Counted from the stretch's first letter, positions 52,666 through 60,264 are shown. The stretch: DNA of 64,000 nt from Ferruginibacter sp050611725 (GCF_050611725.1 NZ_JBODJB010000001.1:2666001-2730000), one strand, 5' to 3'. Numbers and translations: made by a program. The notes: generated by a model not told the origin, from the sequence alone.

Positions 52666-53295
52666 TTACAGTAAGCCTGTTTTTTTCAGAGCTTCGATAC
52701 GACTGTTGACTTGTAATTTTTCATATACATTACGGATATGTGTACGCACAGTTTCAACACTTAAAAAAAGCTTGTCTGCAATTTCTTTATAACGAAACCC
52801 TTTACTGAGTTGTTCAAGCATTTCCTGCTCACGCCTACTCAACTCTTGAAAATATTCATTCGTTTTTTCCTTTACAGTAAACGCTTCAATTACTTTCCTG
52901 GCAATTTGGCTACTGATAGGTGAACCACCTGAATGGAGCTCATCAATGGCTTCAATTATTTTTTCGGGAGGAGTGCTTTTTAAAATATAACTGTTTGCAC
53001 CGGCTTTTAAAGCACTAAAAATTGTATCGGTATCATCATACACCGTAAGCATCATGATCTGCATACGTGGGTGAATGATCTTTAATTTTCTAACACATTC
53101 AATTCCGTTTATGCCCGGCAATTGAACATCAAATAGAGCTATATCAACCGGCTGCTTGGTTAACTTTGTCAGTGCTGATTCGCCATCGGAAAAAGTAAAT
53201 ACATCAGCAATATTGGTATGCAAGCCGATCTGTTCAGCAAGATAATTGCATATCTTATCATCATCCTCTATAATTGCCAATGAACAGATCCCCAT
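52666..53295 (-). CDS. LuxR/NarL-family response regulator
   Basis: The 209-residue product has a receiver domain with LAIIEDDDKICNYLA (acidic pocket), the phosphorylation site Asp56 in ALFDVQLPGING, LTVYDDTDTI and the conserved lysine in YILKSTPPEKI. A LuxR-type helix-turn-helix follows (LSRREQEMLEQLSKGFRYKEIADKLFLSVETVRTHIRNVY, about residues 145-190). It should be phosphorylated by a HisKA_3 kinase such as the TPR kinase at 50051-51772. The order kinase (+), lipoprotein (-), regulator (-) is unusual because such pairs are normally co-transcribed. Confidence 0.93.
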   Translation of the reverse strand: MGICSLAIIEDDDKICNYLAEQIGLHTNIADVFTFSDGESALTKLTKQPVDIALFDVQLPGINGIECVRKLKIIHPRMQIMMLTVYDDTDTIFSALKAGANSYILKSTPPEKIIEAIDELHSGGSPISSQIARKVIEAFTVKEKTNEYFQELSRREQEMLEQLSKGFRYKEIADKLFLSVETVRTHIRNVYEKLQVNSRIEALKKTGLL

Positions 53296-53402
53296 AGAAC
53301 GAATATCTATAATTTTTACAGAAAAACAGATGTGAAAATAGTAGTAGAACCATAATACTTAAGCTTAAGGCAATTTGTTACCTTTACTACAAATAAATTT
53401 TT

Positions 53403-54758
53403 ATGTGGCTTAACAGTATTTTAGACACCATCGGCAATACCCCTCTTATTAAACTGAATAAAATTACCAAAGACCTGCCATGTACAGTGTTAGCTAAGGT
53501 AGAATACTTTAATCCCGGCAATAGTATCAAAGATCGCATGGCAGTAAAAATGCTTGAAGTTGCAGAGCAGGAAGGAAAGATAAAGCCCGGTGGCACCATC
53601 ATTGAAGGTACCAGTGGGAACACTGGTATGGGTTTAGCCTTGGCTGCCTGTGTGAAGGGGTACAAATGCATTTTCACTACAACGGATAAACAGTCTAAAG
53701 AGAAAGCAGATATTCTAAAAGCAGTAGGGGCAGAAGTAATTGTATGTCCAACTAATGTAGAACCTGAAGATCCTCGTAGTTATTATTCAGTAAGTAAACG
53801 GTTGGCAACTGAAGTGCCAAACAGTTGGTATGTTAATCAATATGATAATTTGGCGAATCGTTTAGCTCACTATGAACAAACAGGACCTGAGATATGGGAG
53901 CAGACCGAAGGGAAGATCACTCACTTAGTTGTTGCGACAGGAACAGGTGGTACCATCATCGGCACTGGAAAATATTTGAAAGAAAAAAATCCGAATATAA
54001 AAGTATGGGCCATTGATAGCTACGGTTCTTTATTAAAAAAATATTTTGATACCGGCGAGTTGGATAACAAAGAAGTGTACCCTTACATCAGCGAAGGTTT
54101 TGGCGAAGATTTTGTTCCTGCAAATTATGATATGCAATACATTGATCTGTTTGAAAAAGTAACAGATAAAGATGGCGCTGTAATGGCTCGTCGTATTGCA
54201 AAAGAAGAAGGTATGTTTTGCGGATATAGTGCAGGTAGTTGTCTCCAAGGTTTAATGCAGTTAAAAAATCAATTAAAAAAAGACGATGTAGTAGTTTGTA
54301 TTTTTCATGACCATGGCAGCAGGTATGTTGCAAAGATTTACAATGATCAGTGGATGATGGAAAGAGGCTTTTTAGAAATGAAAACATTTAAAGATCTGAT
54401 CAGTGGCAGAGGCACACAAAAAGTGATCACTATCACTCCTGAGCAAACAGTTTCTGAAGCCATCGATTTAATGAAACAATACGATGTAGAAAATATTCCC
54501 GTTATGAAAGACGGGGAAATGATCGGAGCGGTTTCTGAAAGCGGATTGTTCAATAAAATTTTAAATAACAATTCAATTAAAACAGAAACGGTTGCTTCTG
54601 TATTAGAAAAATCATACCCCGAAGTAGCGTTTGATACGCCTGTAGAAAGATTAAGCACTTTTATCACCAAAGAAAATGGAGCTGTACTTAGCCGTGACGA
54701 ATCCGGCACCTTCCATATCATAACCAAATACGATATTATTCAGAGCTTGGCAAGATAG
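53403..54758 (+). CDS. Cystathionine beta-synthase-type PLP enzyme with CBS domains
   Basis: The 451-residue protein has the cysteine-synthase/CBS fold. The PLP lysine is Lys43 in FNPGNSIKDRMAVK. GGTIIEGTSGNTGMGLALAA is the substrate loop, and GTGGTIIGTGKYL binds the PLP phosphate. Residues from about 335 form a pair of CBS domains (ITITPEQTVSEAIDLMKQYDVENIPVMKDGEMIGAV). The enzyme should condense serine with homocysteine, or act as an O-acetylserine sulfhydrylase; the CBS pair favours the first. The heme-binding N-terminal extension of animal enzymes is absent. It is the last gene before the tandem RNA region. Confidence 0.9.
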   Translation: MWLNSILDTIGNTPLIKLNKITKDLPCTVLAKVEYFNPGNSIKDRMAVKMLEVAEQEGKIKPGGTIIEGTSGNTGMGLALAACVKGYKCIFTTTDKQSKEKADILKAVGAEVIVCPTNVEPEDPRSYYSVSKRLATEVPNSWYVNQYDNLANRLAHYEQTGPEIWEQTEGKITHLVVATGTGGTIIGTGKYLKEKNPNIKVWAIDSYGSLLKKYFDTGELDNKEVYPYISEGFGEDFVPANYDMQYIDLFEKVTDKDGAVMARRIAKEEGMFCGYSAGSCLQGLMQLKNQLKKDDVVVCIFHDHGSRYVAKIYNDQWMMERGFLEMKTFKDLISGRGTQKVITITPEQTVSEAIDLMKQYDVENIPVMKDGEMIGAVSESGLFNKILNNNSIKTETVASVLEKSYPEVAFDTPVERLSTFITKENGAVLSRDESGTFHIITKYDIIQSLAR

Positions 54759-54921
54759 CGACCTAAATCTCCTAAAACACTTACCTGTAAAGGGCTACAT
54801 AGAATTTCAGTTCCAATAATTTTACCTAAAATCGTAGTTTTACGATAGTATTTTATCGATTATTTTTTTGAAAAAAGACAGCAGTAATACTACTCCGTCA
54901 GTGAATACTCTGCCGCAAAAA

Positions 54922-54939
54922 AAGAGCAATAACGCTCTT
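54922..54939. promoter_or_regulatory. Palindrome overlapping the -33 box, copy A
   Basis: AAGAGC (54922-54927), 6 bases, GCTCTT (54934-54939). Copy B has the same arrangement at 55242-55259. The arms are conserved while the 6-base centre differs, which is what is expected of a regulator's operator. The right arm contains the first two bases of the -33 TTG. Confidence 0.5.
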
Positions 54940-54968
54940 GTATAGGGTTAGCAAGCAACATATCTTTG
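54938..54968 (+). promoter_or_regulatory. Bacteroidota promoter of RNA A
   Basis: TTG at 54938-54940, a 20-base spacer, and TATCTTTG at 54961-54968, matching TAnnTTTG. Transcription would start around 54973, at the first base of the predicted RNA stem. Confidence 0.75.
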
Positions 54969-54972
54969 TGTT

Positions 54973-55105
54973 AGAAGTTGATTGATAAGTTTTAAGAAAG
55001 AGTATCAATCAAAATACCAAATCCTGAAAAACCAAATAGCTTAATCAAATCCTAAATCCTGAAATAACCAGAAAATTCCAATATCAGTCAACTTCTTTTT
55101 TCTTT
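54973..55105 (+). ncRNA. Predicted small RNA A, possible switch RNA
   Basis: Transcription from the upstream promoter should start at about 54973. The 5' end AGAAGTTGATTGATA (54973-54987) can pair with TATCAGTCAACTTCT (55082-55096), 14 Watson-Crick pairs and one G-U pair, and a T-run follows at 55097-55105. The same 5' strand can instead pair with TATCAATCAA (55003-55012), 10 perfect pairs. The two pairings are exclusive. The interior (55013-55075) is A-rich, has little structure and contains three TCCT motifs. No known RNA family was recognised; a 6S-like RNA is an alternative. Confidence 0.55.
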
Positions 55106-55135
55106 CGCCCCATAGTTACAATTAATATAAGTTTC

Positions 55136-55165
55136 AAAAAAGCCTTCTTACGAAAGGCTTTTTTT
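55136..55165 (+). terminator. Intrinsic terminator after RNA A
   Basis: AAAAAGCCTT (from 55136) pairs with AAGGCTTTTT (55154-55163) around a 7-base loop, followed by more T. It separates copy A from copy B and would stop read-through past the U-run at 55097-55105. Confidence 0.85.
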
Positions 55166-55241
55166 ACGCCCCTACACTACAAAATAGTAGTTTTACGATT
55201 GAATATTTACGAGCATCACAGTAAATACTCTGACCTGAAAA

Positions 55242-55259
55242 AAGAGCAAATCTGCTCTT
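55242..55259. promoter_or_regulatory. Palindrome overlapping the -33 box, copy B
   Basis: AAGAGC (55242-55247), 6 bases, GCTCTT (55254-55259). It has the same position relative to the promoter as in copy A, with a different 6-base centre. Confidence 0.5.
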
Positions 55260-55288
55260 GTACAGGGTTGTAGAGTGATATACCTTTG
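55258..55288 (+). promoter_or_regulatory. Bacteroidota promoter of RNA B
   Basis: TTG at 55258-55260, a 20-base spacer, and TACCTTTG at 55281-55288, matching TAnnTTTG. The spacing is identical to the promoter of RNA A. Confidence 0.75.
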
Positions 55289-55292
55289 TGTT

Positions 55293-55425
55293 AGAAGTTG
55301 ATTGATAAGTTTTAAGAAAGAGTATCAATCATATCCAATTATCCTGAAAAAAGCCCAGCAGTAAAATCCTAATACTTGAAAAGCTGTAATTAAATATTCC
55401 AATATCAGTCAACTTCTTTTTCTTT
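55293..55425 (+). ncRNA. Predicted small RNA B, duplicate of RNA A
   Basis: Same architecture as RNA A. AGAAGTTGATTGATA (55293-55307) can pair with TATCAGTCAACTTCT (55403-55417) before a T-run (55418-55425), or TGATTGATA (55299-55307) can pair with TATCAATCA (55323-55331). The interior differs from A but keeps ATCCTGAAAAA and AATCCTAA at corresponding places and has nearly the same length (65 against 64 bases). In B a hairpin AGCAG...GCTG can form in the interior; it has no counterpart in A. The two RNAs look like paralogues with separate targets. Confidence 0.55.
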
Positions 55426-55560
55426 TTAAAAATCTCCGGTGGGAGTCAATATATAAAAGTTACAAATCCTTAGAAAAACCAAGATCAAGTCCTAAAGAAA
55501 GCCACTATCTCTAACTAGTAGCAAACTATTAATGGAACTTGAACCGATAGGTTCAACCTG

Positions 55561-55590
55561 AAAACCACATCTTGTCAAAGTTGTGGTTTT
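55561..55590 (+). terminator. Intrinsic terminator upstream of the membrane glycosyltransferase gene
   Basis: AAAACCACA (55561-55569) pairs with TGTGGTTTT (55582-55590), and a TATTTTG run follows. It probably stops transcripts from the RNA region before the gene starting at 55651. A GAACC/GGTTC hairpin lies just upstream (about 55541-55554). Confidence 0.8.
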
Positions 55591-55650
55591 TATTTTGTCT
55601 CATCCGCTGCTCCTCAATAATTGTTATTTTTGAAAAAACTATTTGTTTTA

Positions 55651-57222
55651 ATGATAAAGAAACTGATAAAATATGCTACCCCTATATCGGCATTTATTTT
55701 TTTAGTGCTTTTTGTATTGCTTTTCCCTCTGTACAAATATGTTTTCGATCCCGATAGTATTGGATACTCTGCCATTACCGAAAGAATAGTTGCAGGAGAA
55801 TATTTTAAAAGTATCAATGGGCTATGGAGTCCTCTAAGTTCCTGGCTTGCTGTACCATTGGTAAAACTTGGAGTAGATACGATCTTCGCTTTTAAATGCA
55901 TTAATGGACTGGTTGGTGTTTTATTACTGATGAGTGTTTCAAAACTCATTAGTAAATTTAATATTTCGGGAAGTTTAAAAGCAGTTATACTTTATACCTG
56001 CATACCTATATTTCTGTCGTATTGCTTTTATGAATTGTGTGCAGATTTTTTATTGCTGTTCTTTTTTACATTATATCTTATTCAGGTTTGTTCAGAGGAT
56101 TTTTATGAGAATAAAAAACGACAATTATTTGCTGCCATCATTGCTGTTTTAGCATACTTTTCCAAAGCATACTTTTTCCCATTCTTTCTACTTCATTTTA
56201 GTGTTGTGAATTTGTACCATTACAAATATTCATTTTTAAATAGGAAAATAAAAACACTTATACAAAATCTGATTTTGGGCATCGGCTGTTTTTTGTTGCT
56301 AAGTTCACCATGGTTATATGCGCTCACTAATAAGTATCATTTTTTTACCTATTCCACGACAGGTAAATACAATGCATATATGCACTTGCATCCGGGAACA
56401 GAATATACAAAGCTATTACTCTCCCCACCTTATGCCGATTCGTATAATAGTTGGGAAGACCCATTCCTGCCTTTTATGCAACAATTTTCACCACTCTCCT
56501 CTTTTACAACATTTGTTGCACAGATAAAATTATTGCTCTATAACCTACTTCACTCCATTCCATTCTTTATAGAGATATCCATTTTCTGTTTACCGATCAT
56601 TTCGGGTATTATTTTTTTATGGTTCTTAAAAAAAGCAAACATCAGCAAACGCAATAATATTTTTATCTGTTGTATAACGGCTTTATTATTACCTATGGGA
56701 TATTTGTTGTTTCATCTCGAAACAAGGTTTATATGGATGCTCAGTATTCTCTGTTTGATCATGGGAGTTTTTTTAATTATTGCAGCAACAAAATATTTTC
56801 AATTCCCCCAAAAAAGAAAAACAATTCTCATTGCTATACTGACAATTAGTTTTTTAATTGGGCCATTATCATCTCTATATACAGGAGCCAACAGTGGCAA
56901 AAGCCCCTATGTTATTGCTGAGGCATTAAAGCAAAACAACATTAAAGGAAAGGTTGCGGCAAATTATACCAATCTGGATCAATACACCGAATTGTTGATG
57001 TCGAATGTTATTGCAAAAAATCAATTTTATGGTTATTCAAGAATAGATTTTACTTCAAAAGAACTTTTGGATGCTTTAAAAGAGTTTGATATCGACTATT
57101 ACTATTTTGTGTATTCAACTGAAAAAGAAAAAGAGATCTTTCTCTCAGGAGATATATACAAAAATGCAATACGTGTATTTTCCGACATTTATCCACGTTT
57201 AATAGTAGTAAAATTGAAATAA
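55651..57222 (+). CDS. Polytopic membrane glycosyltransferase (GT-C/GT39-like)
   Basis: The ATG at 55651 is chosen; upstream TTG codons at 55621 and 55630 are possible. The 523-residue protein has about ten membrane helices and a first extracytoplasmic loop with DPDSIGYSAITERIVAG, in which the D-x-D-like acidic residues after the first helix match GT-C enzymes of the PMT/ArnT type. A C-terminal soluble domain (about residues 415-523; NIKGKVAANYTNLDQYTEL) is present. Such proteins use a polyprenyl-phosphate sugar to glycosylate lipids, glycans or proteins. It is the first gene downstream of the tandem RNAs. Confidence 0.75.
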   Translation: MIKKLIKYATPISAFIFLVLFVLLFPLYKYVFDPDSIGYSAITERIVAGEYFKSINGLWSPLSSWLAVPLVKLGVDTIFAFKCINGLVGVLLLMSVSKLISKFNISGSLKAVILYTCIPIFLSYCFYELCADFLLLFFFTLYLIQVCSEDFYENKKRQLFAAIIAVLAYFSKAYFFPFFLLHFSVVNLYHYKYSFLNRKIKTLIQNLILGIGCFLLLSSPWLYALTNKYHFFTYSTTGKYNAYMHLHPGTEYTKLLLSPPYADSYNSWEDPFLPFMQQFSPLSSFTTFVAQIKLLLYNLLHSIPFFIEISIFCLPIISGIIFLWFLKKANISKRNNIFICCITALLLPMGYLLFHLETRFIWMLSILCLIMGVFLIIAATKYFQFPQKRKTILIAILTISFLIGPLSSLYTGANSGKSPYVIAEALKQNNIKGKVAANYTNLDQYTELLMSNVIAKNQFYGYSRIDFTSKELLDALKEFDIDYYYFVYSTEKEKEIFLSGDIYKNAIRVFSDIYPRLIVVKLK

Positions 57223-57243
57223 GGTCCGATTTTCTTACTTTTG
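57214..57243 (+). promoter_or_regulatory. fbaA promoter
   Basis: TTG (57214-57216) and TACTTTTG (57236-57243), spaced by 19 bases, match the Bacteroidota promoter. The -33 box lies within the end of the upstream gene. Transcription would start near 57249, which supports the ATG at 57262 as start codon. Confidence 0.75.
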
Positions 57244-57261
57244 TGTAAAAACAACATAACT

Positions 57262-58329
57262 ATGGGTAAATACAGTGCAGGCGTTTTATTCGGAAAAGAA
57301 TTGGAAGCCTTATACAATGATGCTAAAGACAATCAATTTGCCTTACCGGCAGTTAATACAATAGGAACAAATACGATCAATGCGGTATTAGAAACTGCAG
57401 CGAAAGTAAATTCTCCTGTAATCATTCAGTTTTCTAACGGCGGTGCTCAATTCATTGCCGGCAAAGGAATGCCAAATGATAATTTACAAGCTAATATCTT
57501 AGGTGGTATTTCGGGTGCTTTGCACATACACAATGTAGCTAAAGCTTATGGTGTGCCGGTGGTATTACATACCGATCATGCTGCAAAAAAATGGTTGCCA
57601 TGGATCAGCGGATTGATCGATGCAGGTGAAAAACATTTTAAAGAAACCGGTCGTCCTTTATTCAGTTCACATATGCTTGATCTAAGTGAAGAGCCATTGG
57701 AAGAAAATATTGCTACTTCCGTTGAATTTTACAAACGTATGGCTCCTTTGGGCATGAGTATAGAAATTGAGTTAGGTGTTACCGGTGGTGAAGAAGATGG
57801 TGTTGATAATAGTGATATCGATAACGACAAATTATATACTCAACCGGAACACGTAGCTTACTCTTATAAAGAATTAAGCAAAGTGGGAAATATGTTTACT
57901 GTTGCCGCTGCATTTGGTAATGTACATGGTGTTTACAAATCAGGAAATGTTCAGCTAACTCCTATCATTCTACATAACAGTCAGGTGTATATAGAAAAAG
58001 AATTAGGCACCGGCCCTAAACCGGTTTACTTCGTATTTCACGGCGGTAGTGGATCTCCTCAAAATCAAATTAGAGAAGCGATCGGTTACGGTGCTATTAA
58101 AATGAATATTGATACCGATCTACAATGGGCTTTCTGGGAAGGCATCCTGAATAATTACAAAAAGAACGAAGCTTATTTACAAGGCCAGTTGGGTAATCCG
58201 GAAGGGCCTGATAGCCCGAACAAAAAGTACTACGATCCACGTGTATGGCTGCGTAAAGGCGAAGAAAACTTCAGTAAAAGATTAGAAGAAGCCTTCGTTG
58301 ATCTGAATTGTATCAACCGTAACGCATAA
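57262..58329 (+). CDS. fbaA: Class II fructose-bisphosphate aldolase
   Basis: The ATG at 57262 gives a 355-residue protein with the normal N-terminus (MGKYSAGVLFGKELEALY). It matches class IIA aldolases such as E. coli FbaA: VVLHTDHAAKKWLPW contains catalytic Asp105 and zinc-binding His106, SSHMLDLSEEPLEENI follows, and AAAFGNVHGVY and VFHGGSGSPQNQIREAI carry the other zinc and phosphate ligands. It splits fructose-1,6-bisphosphate into two triose phosphates in glycolysis. It has its own promoter and terminator. Confidence 0.97.
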   Translation: MGKYSAGVLFGKELEALYNDAKDNQFALPAVNTIGTNTINAVLETAAKVNSPVIIQFSNGGAQFIAGKGMPNDNLQANILGGISGALHIHNVAKAYGVPVVLHTDHAAKKWLPWISGLIDAGEKHFKETGRPLFSSHMLDLSEEPLEENIATSVEFYKRMAPLGMSIEIELGVTGGEEDGVDNSDIDNDKLYTQPEHVAYSYKELSKVGNMFTVAAAFGNVHGVYKSGNVQLTPIILHNSQVYIEKELGTGPKPVYFVFHGGSGSPQNQIREAIGYGAIKMNIDTDLQWAFWEGILNNYKKNEAYLQGQLGNPEGPDSPNKKYYDPRVWLRKGEENFSKRLEEAFVDLNCINRNA

Positions 58330-58342
58330 AATAACAATTTTT

Positions 58343-58372
58343 AAGGGAGTTTTTTATACAAAAGACTCCCTT
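58343..58372 (+). terminator. Intrinsic terminator after fbaA
   Basis: AAGGGAGT (58343-58350) pairs with ACTCCCTT (58365-58372), with a T-rich loop and a TTC/TTTT tail. It begins 14 bases after the fbaA stop. Confidence 0.8.
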
Positions 58373-58418
58373 TCTTTTATACCTTTGTGAACTAAATGCC
58401 CCTAAGGGTTGCAGTACT

Positions 58419-59330
58419 ATGAGAAAAGAAGAAGATTTTGACGTAAACCTTTCCGGTGAAGATGGAGAAAGTGAAGAAACAAAACGCACCTGGTTTAAAA
58501 GAATAAAGAAAGGTATCCTTACAGCTACTAAAGACAAGGCAGATGCTCCGGAAGGAATATGGACCATGTGCCCCTCATGCAAGTTAACCTTAACCGTTAG
58601 TGAGCTTAGAGAAAACTATTTTGTTTGTCCGAAATGCGAATATCATCACCGTATCGGTAGCGGCGAATATTTCGAGATCATATTCGACAACAATGAGTTC
58701 ACTGAGCTTTTTGCAAATGTGGTTTCAAAAGACTATTTAGGCTTTGTTGATCTAAAACCTTACGACAAACGCCTTGAAGAAACTTATGCCAAAACCAATA
58801 TTCACGACTCTATTACCGTTGCTCATGGCAAGGTAAATGAAAATGATCTTGTAATTGCCTGTATGGATTTTGAATTCATAGGTGGTAGCCTTGGTAGTGT
58901 AATGGGAGAAAAGATCAGTCGTGCATGCGACTATTGCCTTCAGCACAAAATACCTTTCATGATCATCAATAAAAGCGGTGGTGCAAGAATGATGGAAAGT
59001 GCTTTTTCGTTGATGCAGTTGGCAAAAACTTCCGGAAAATTATCTCAGTTGGCCGATGCTAAAATACCATATATCTCACTTTGTACCGATCCTACTTTTG
59101 GTGGTACAACTGCTTCTTTCGCTATGTTAGGAGATATCATTTGTGGTGAACCCGGAGCGCTTATCGGCTTTGCCGGACCAAGGGTTATTAAGGAAACGAT
59201 CAAAAAGGACCTGCCGGAAGGATTCCAACGAAGCGAATTTTTACTGGAACATGGGTTTTTAGATTTTATTGTAAATAGAAAAGAGCTCAAAGAGAAGTTG
59301 GGAAATTTGTTAGTATTATTTAAGAATTAA
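58419..59330 (+). CDS. accD: Acetyl-CoA carboxylase carboxyltransferase subunit beta
   Basis: The 303-residue protein has a four-cysteine zinc finger (Cys51, 54, 70 and 73: MCPSCK and VCPKCEYHH) at the N-terminus, then the carboxyltransferase domain with AHGKVNENDLVIACMDFEFIGGSLGSVMGEKI and FGGTTASFAMLGDIICGEPGALIGFAGPRVI. These match AccD. With AccA it transfers the carboxyl from biotin to acetyl-CoA for fatty-acid synthesis. TACCTTTG at 58380-58387 may be the -7 box. It appears to be transcribed on its own. Confidence 0.97.
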   Translation: MRKEEDFDVNLSGEDGESEETKRTWFKRIKKGILTATKDKADAPEGIWTMCPSCKLTLTVSELRENYFVCPKCEYHHRIGSGEYFEIIFDNNEFTELFANVVSKDYLGFVDLKPYDKRLEETYAKTNIHDSITVAHGKVNENDLVIACMDFEFIGGSLGSVMGEKISRACDYCLQHKIPFMIINKSGGARMMESAFSLMQLAKTSGKLSQLADAKIPYISLCTDPTFGGTTASFAMLGDIICGEPGALIGFAGPRVIKETIKKDLPEGFQRSEFLLEHGFLDFIVNRKELKEKLGNLLVLFKN

Positions 59331-59399
59331 ATTGCACCACATATTTTATTACAGCAGTTTTCATAAATAATGATACTGCTGTTTTTTATTTTTGTAGTA

Positions 59400-59837
59400 A
59401 TGGAAATCAGCAACCGCAAGGCATACCACGAATATTTTTTTGAAGCAAAATATATTGCAGGTATGGTATTGACCGGAACTGAAGTAAAAAGTCTGCGTTT
59501 AGGCAAAGCAAGTTTCAATGACAGCTATTGTCATTTTGCCGATGGCGAACTTTTTGTTAAGAGCCTGCATATTGCTGAGTATGGTTATGGCACACATTAT
59601 AACCATCAACCTTTGCAAGAACGTAAGCTATTACTAACAAAAAGAGAATTAAGAAAACTTGAGGCTAAAACAAAAGAAAAAGGTTACTCGATTATTCCAC
59701 TGCGAATTTTTATCAGTGAAAAAGGATTGGCAAAAATGGAAATAGGCCTCGGTAAAGGGAAAAAATTACACGATAAAAGAGAAACGATCAAAGAAAGAGA
59801 AACTGACCGGGATATTAAAAGAAAATATGGTATTTGA
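59400..59837 (+). CDS. smpB: SsrA-binding protein SmpB
   Basis: The start at 59400 gives the typical N-terminus MEISNRKAYHEYFFE; the longer ORF adds ten hydrophobic residues that are not SmpB-like. The 145-residue protein contains AGMVLTGTEVKSLRLGKASFNDSYCHF, YGYGTHYNHQPLQERKLLLTKRELRKL and GKGKKLHDKRETIKERETDRDIKRKYG, all characteristic of SmpB. It binds tmRNA and brings it to stalled ribosomes. tmRNA itself was not seen in this window. TATTTTTG at 59387-59394 suggests a very short leader. Confidence 0.97.
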   Translation: MEISNRKAYHEYFFEAKYIAGMVLTGTEVKSLRLGKASFNDSYCHFADGELFVKSLHIAEYGYGTHYNHQPLQERKLLLTKRELRKLEAKTKEKGYSIIPLRIFISEKGLAKMEIGLGKGKKLHDKRETIKERETDRDIKRKYGI

Positions 59838-59846
59838 TAGTTGACA

Positions 59847-60182
59847 TCATTTACCAACTATACCCTTCTTCTCTTTTGCTTTCAGTTCCTGATACAACTG
59901 CTCATTCATCTCCCACTTATAATGCATTCTGAAAAATGAATAGAAAATTGTTACAATAAGCATTGCTATAACAGCTGTCAAAAACATACCCGGTGAAGTA
60001 GCAGATATCTTCATATACCAATCAGGAAAAAATATGCGGATGACCATTACCAATAAAATGATTGGCAAGGAAAAGATCAATGCCATTGGCAGCCCACGGC
60101 TTAACTTGCTAACAAAAGTACTCTCCTTTTGCCTGTTAGCTTCCCAGTAACGCATAAACAGTCTGTCTTTTTCAGAAATCAT
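59847..60182 (-). CDS. Small two-helix membrane protein, unknown function
   Basis: The protein has about 111 residues if the ATG at 60182 is used; another ATG at 60197 adds five. It has a short charged start (ISEKDRLFMRYWEANRQKEST), two membrane helices (ALIFSLPIILLVMVIRIF and MFLTAVIAMLIVTIFYSF) and a charged C-terminus (WEMNEQLYQELKAKEKK). Small Bacteroidota inner-membrane proteins of this layout are common. No family or function is recognised. It is convergent to smpB and divergent from the HU-CCDC81 gene. Confidence 0.6.
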   Translation of the reverse strand: MISEKDRLFMRYWEANRQKESTFVSKLSRGLPMALIFSLPIILLVMVIRIFFPDWYMKISATSPGMFLTAVIAMLIVTIFYSFFRMHYKWEMNEQLYQELKAKEKKGIVGK

Positions 60183-60214
60183 ACCCAAAGTTAGCAATTA
60201 ATAGTTTGTTGTTT

Positions 60215-60244
60215 TTGCCGTTTGCACAATATTAGGTAGGTTTG
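60215..60244 (+). promoter_or_regulatory. Promoter of the HU-CCDC81 gene
   Basis: TTG (60215-60217), a 19-base spacer, and TAGGTTTG (60237-60244) match the Bacteroidota promoter. The transcript would begin about 15 bases before the GTG start codon at 60265. Confidence 0.7.
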
Positions 60245-60264
60245 TTTCCCACAATCTAATTAAT

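Larger units (their letters stand above)
54828..55430 (+). repeat. Tandem duplication of a promoter plus small-RNA module
   Basis: The segment of 892 bases between the cystathionine beta-synthase and the membrane glycosyltransferase holds two direct copies. Copy A covers about 54828-55105 and copy B about 55181-55425. They share AAAAT-GTAGTTTTACGAT at the left edge, CAGT-AATACTCTG, a palindrome, a promoter, a 48-base identical block (54964-55011 and 55284-55331) and a conserved 3' end (about 55076-55105 and 55397-55425). The offset of the core is 320 bases. Copy A has about 33 extra bases upstream of the promoter. No ORF of note lies in either copy. Confidence 0.85.

Noticed and set aside
54973..55425. 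6S RNA (including the Flavobacteria type)
   Set aside because: The paired 5' and 3' ends and length are compatible, but the interior lacks the conserved apical hairpin in either copy, so I do not assign the family. A covariance search would decide.
54828..55430. CRISPR array
   Set aside because: There are only two copies with a period of about 320 bases and no short spaced repeats or cas genes. The modules contain promoters and terminators.
59331..59400. tmRNA next to smpB
   Set aside because: The gap is 69 bases and holds no tRNA-like domain, so the ssrA gene is not here.
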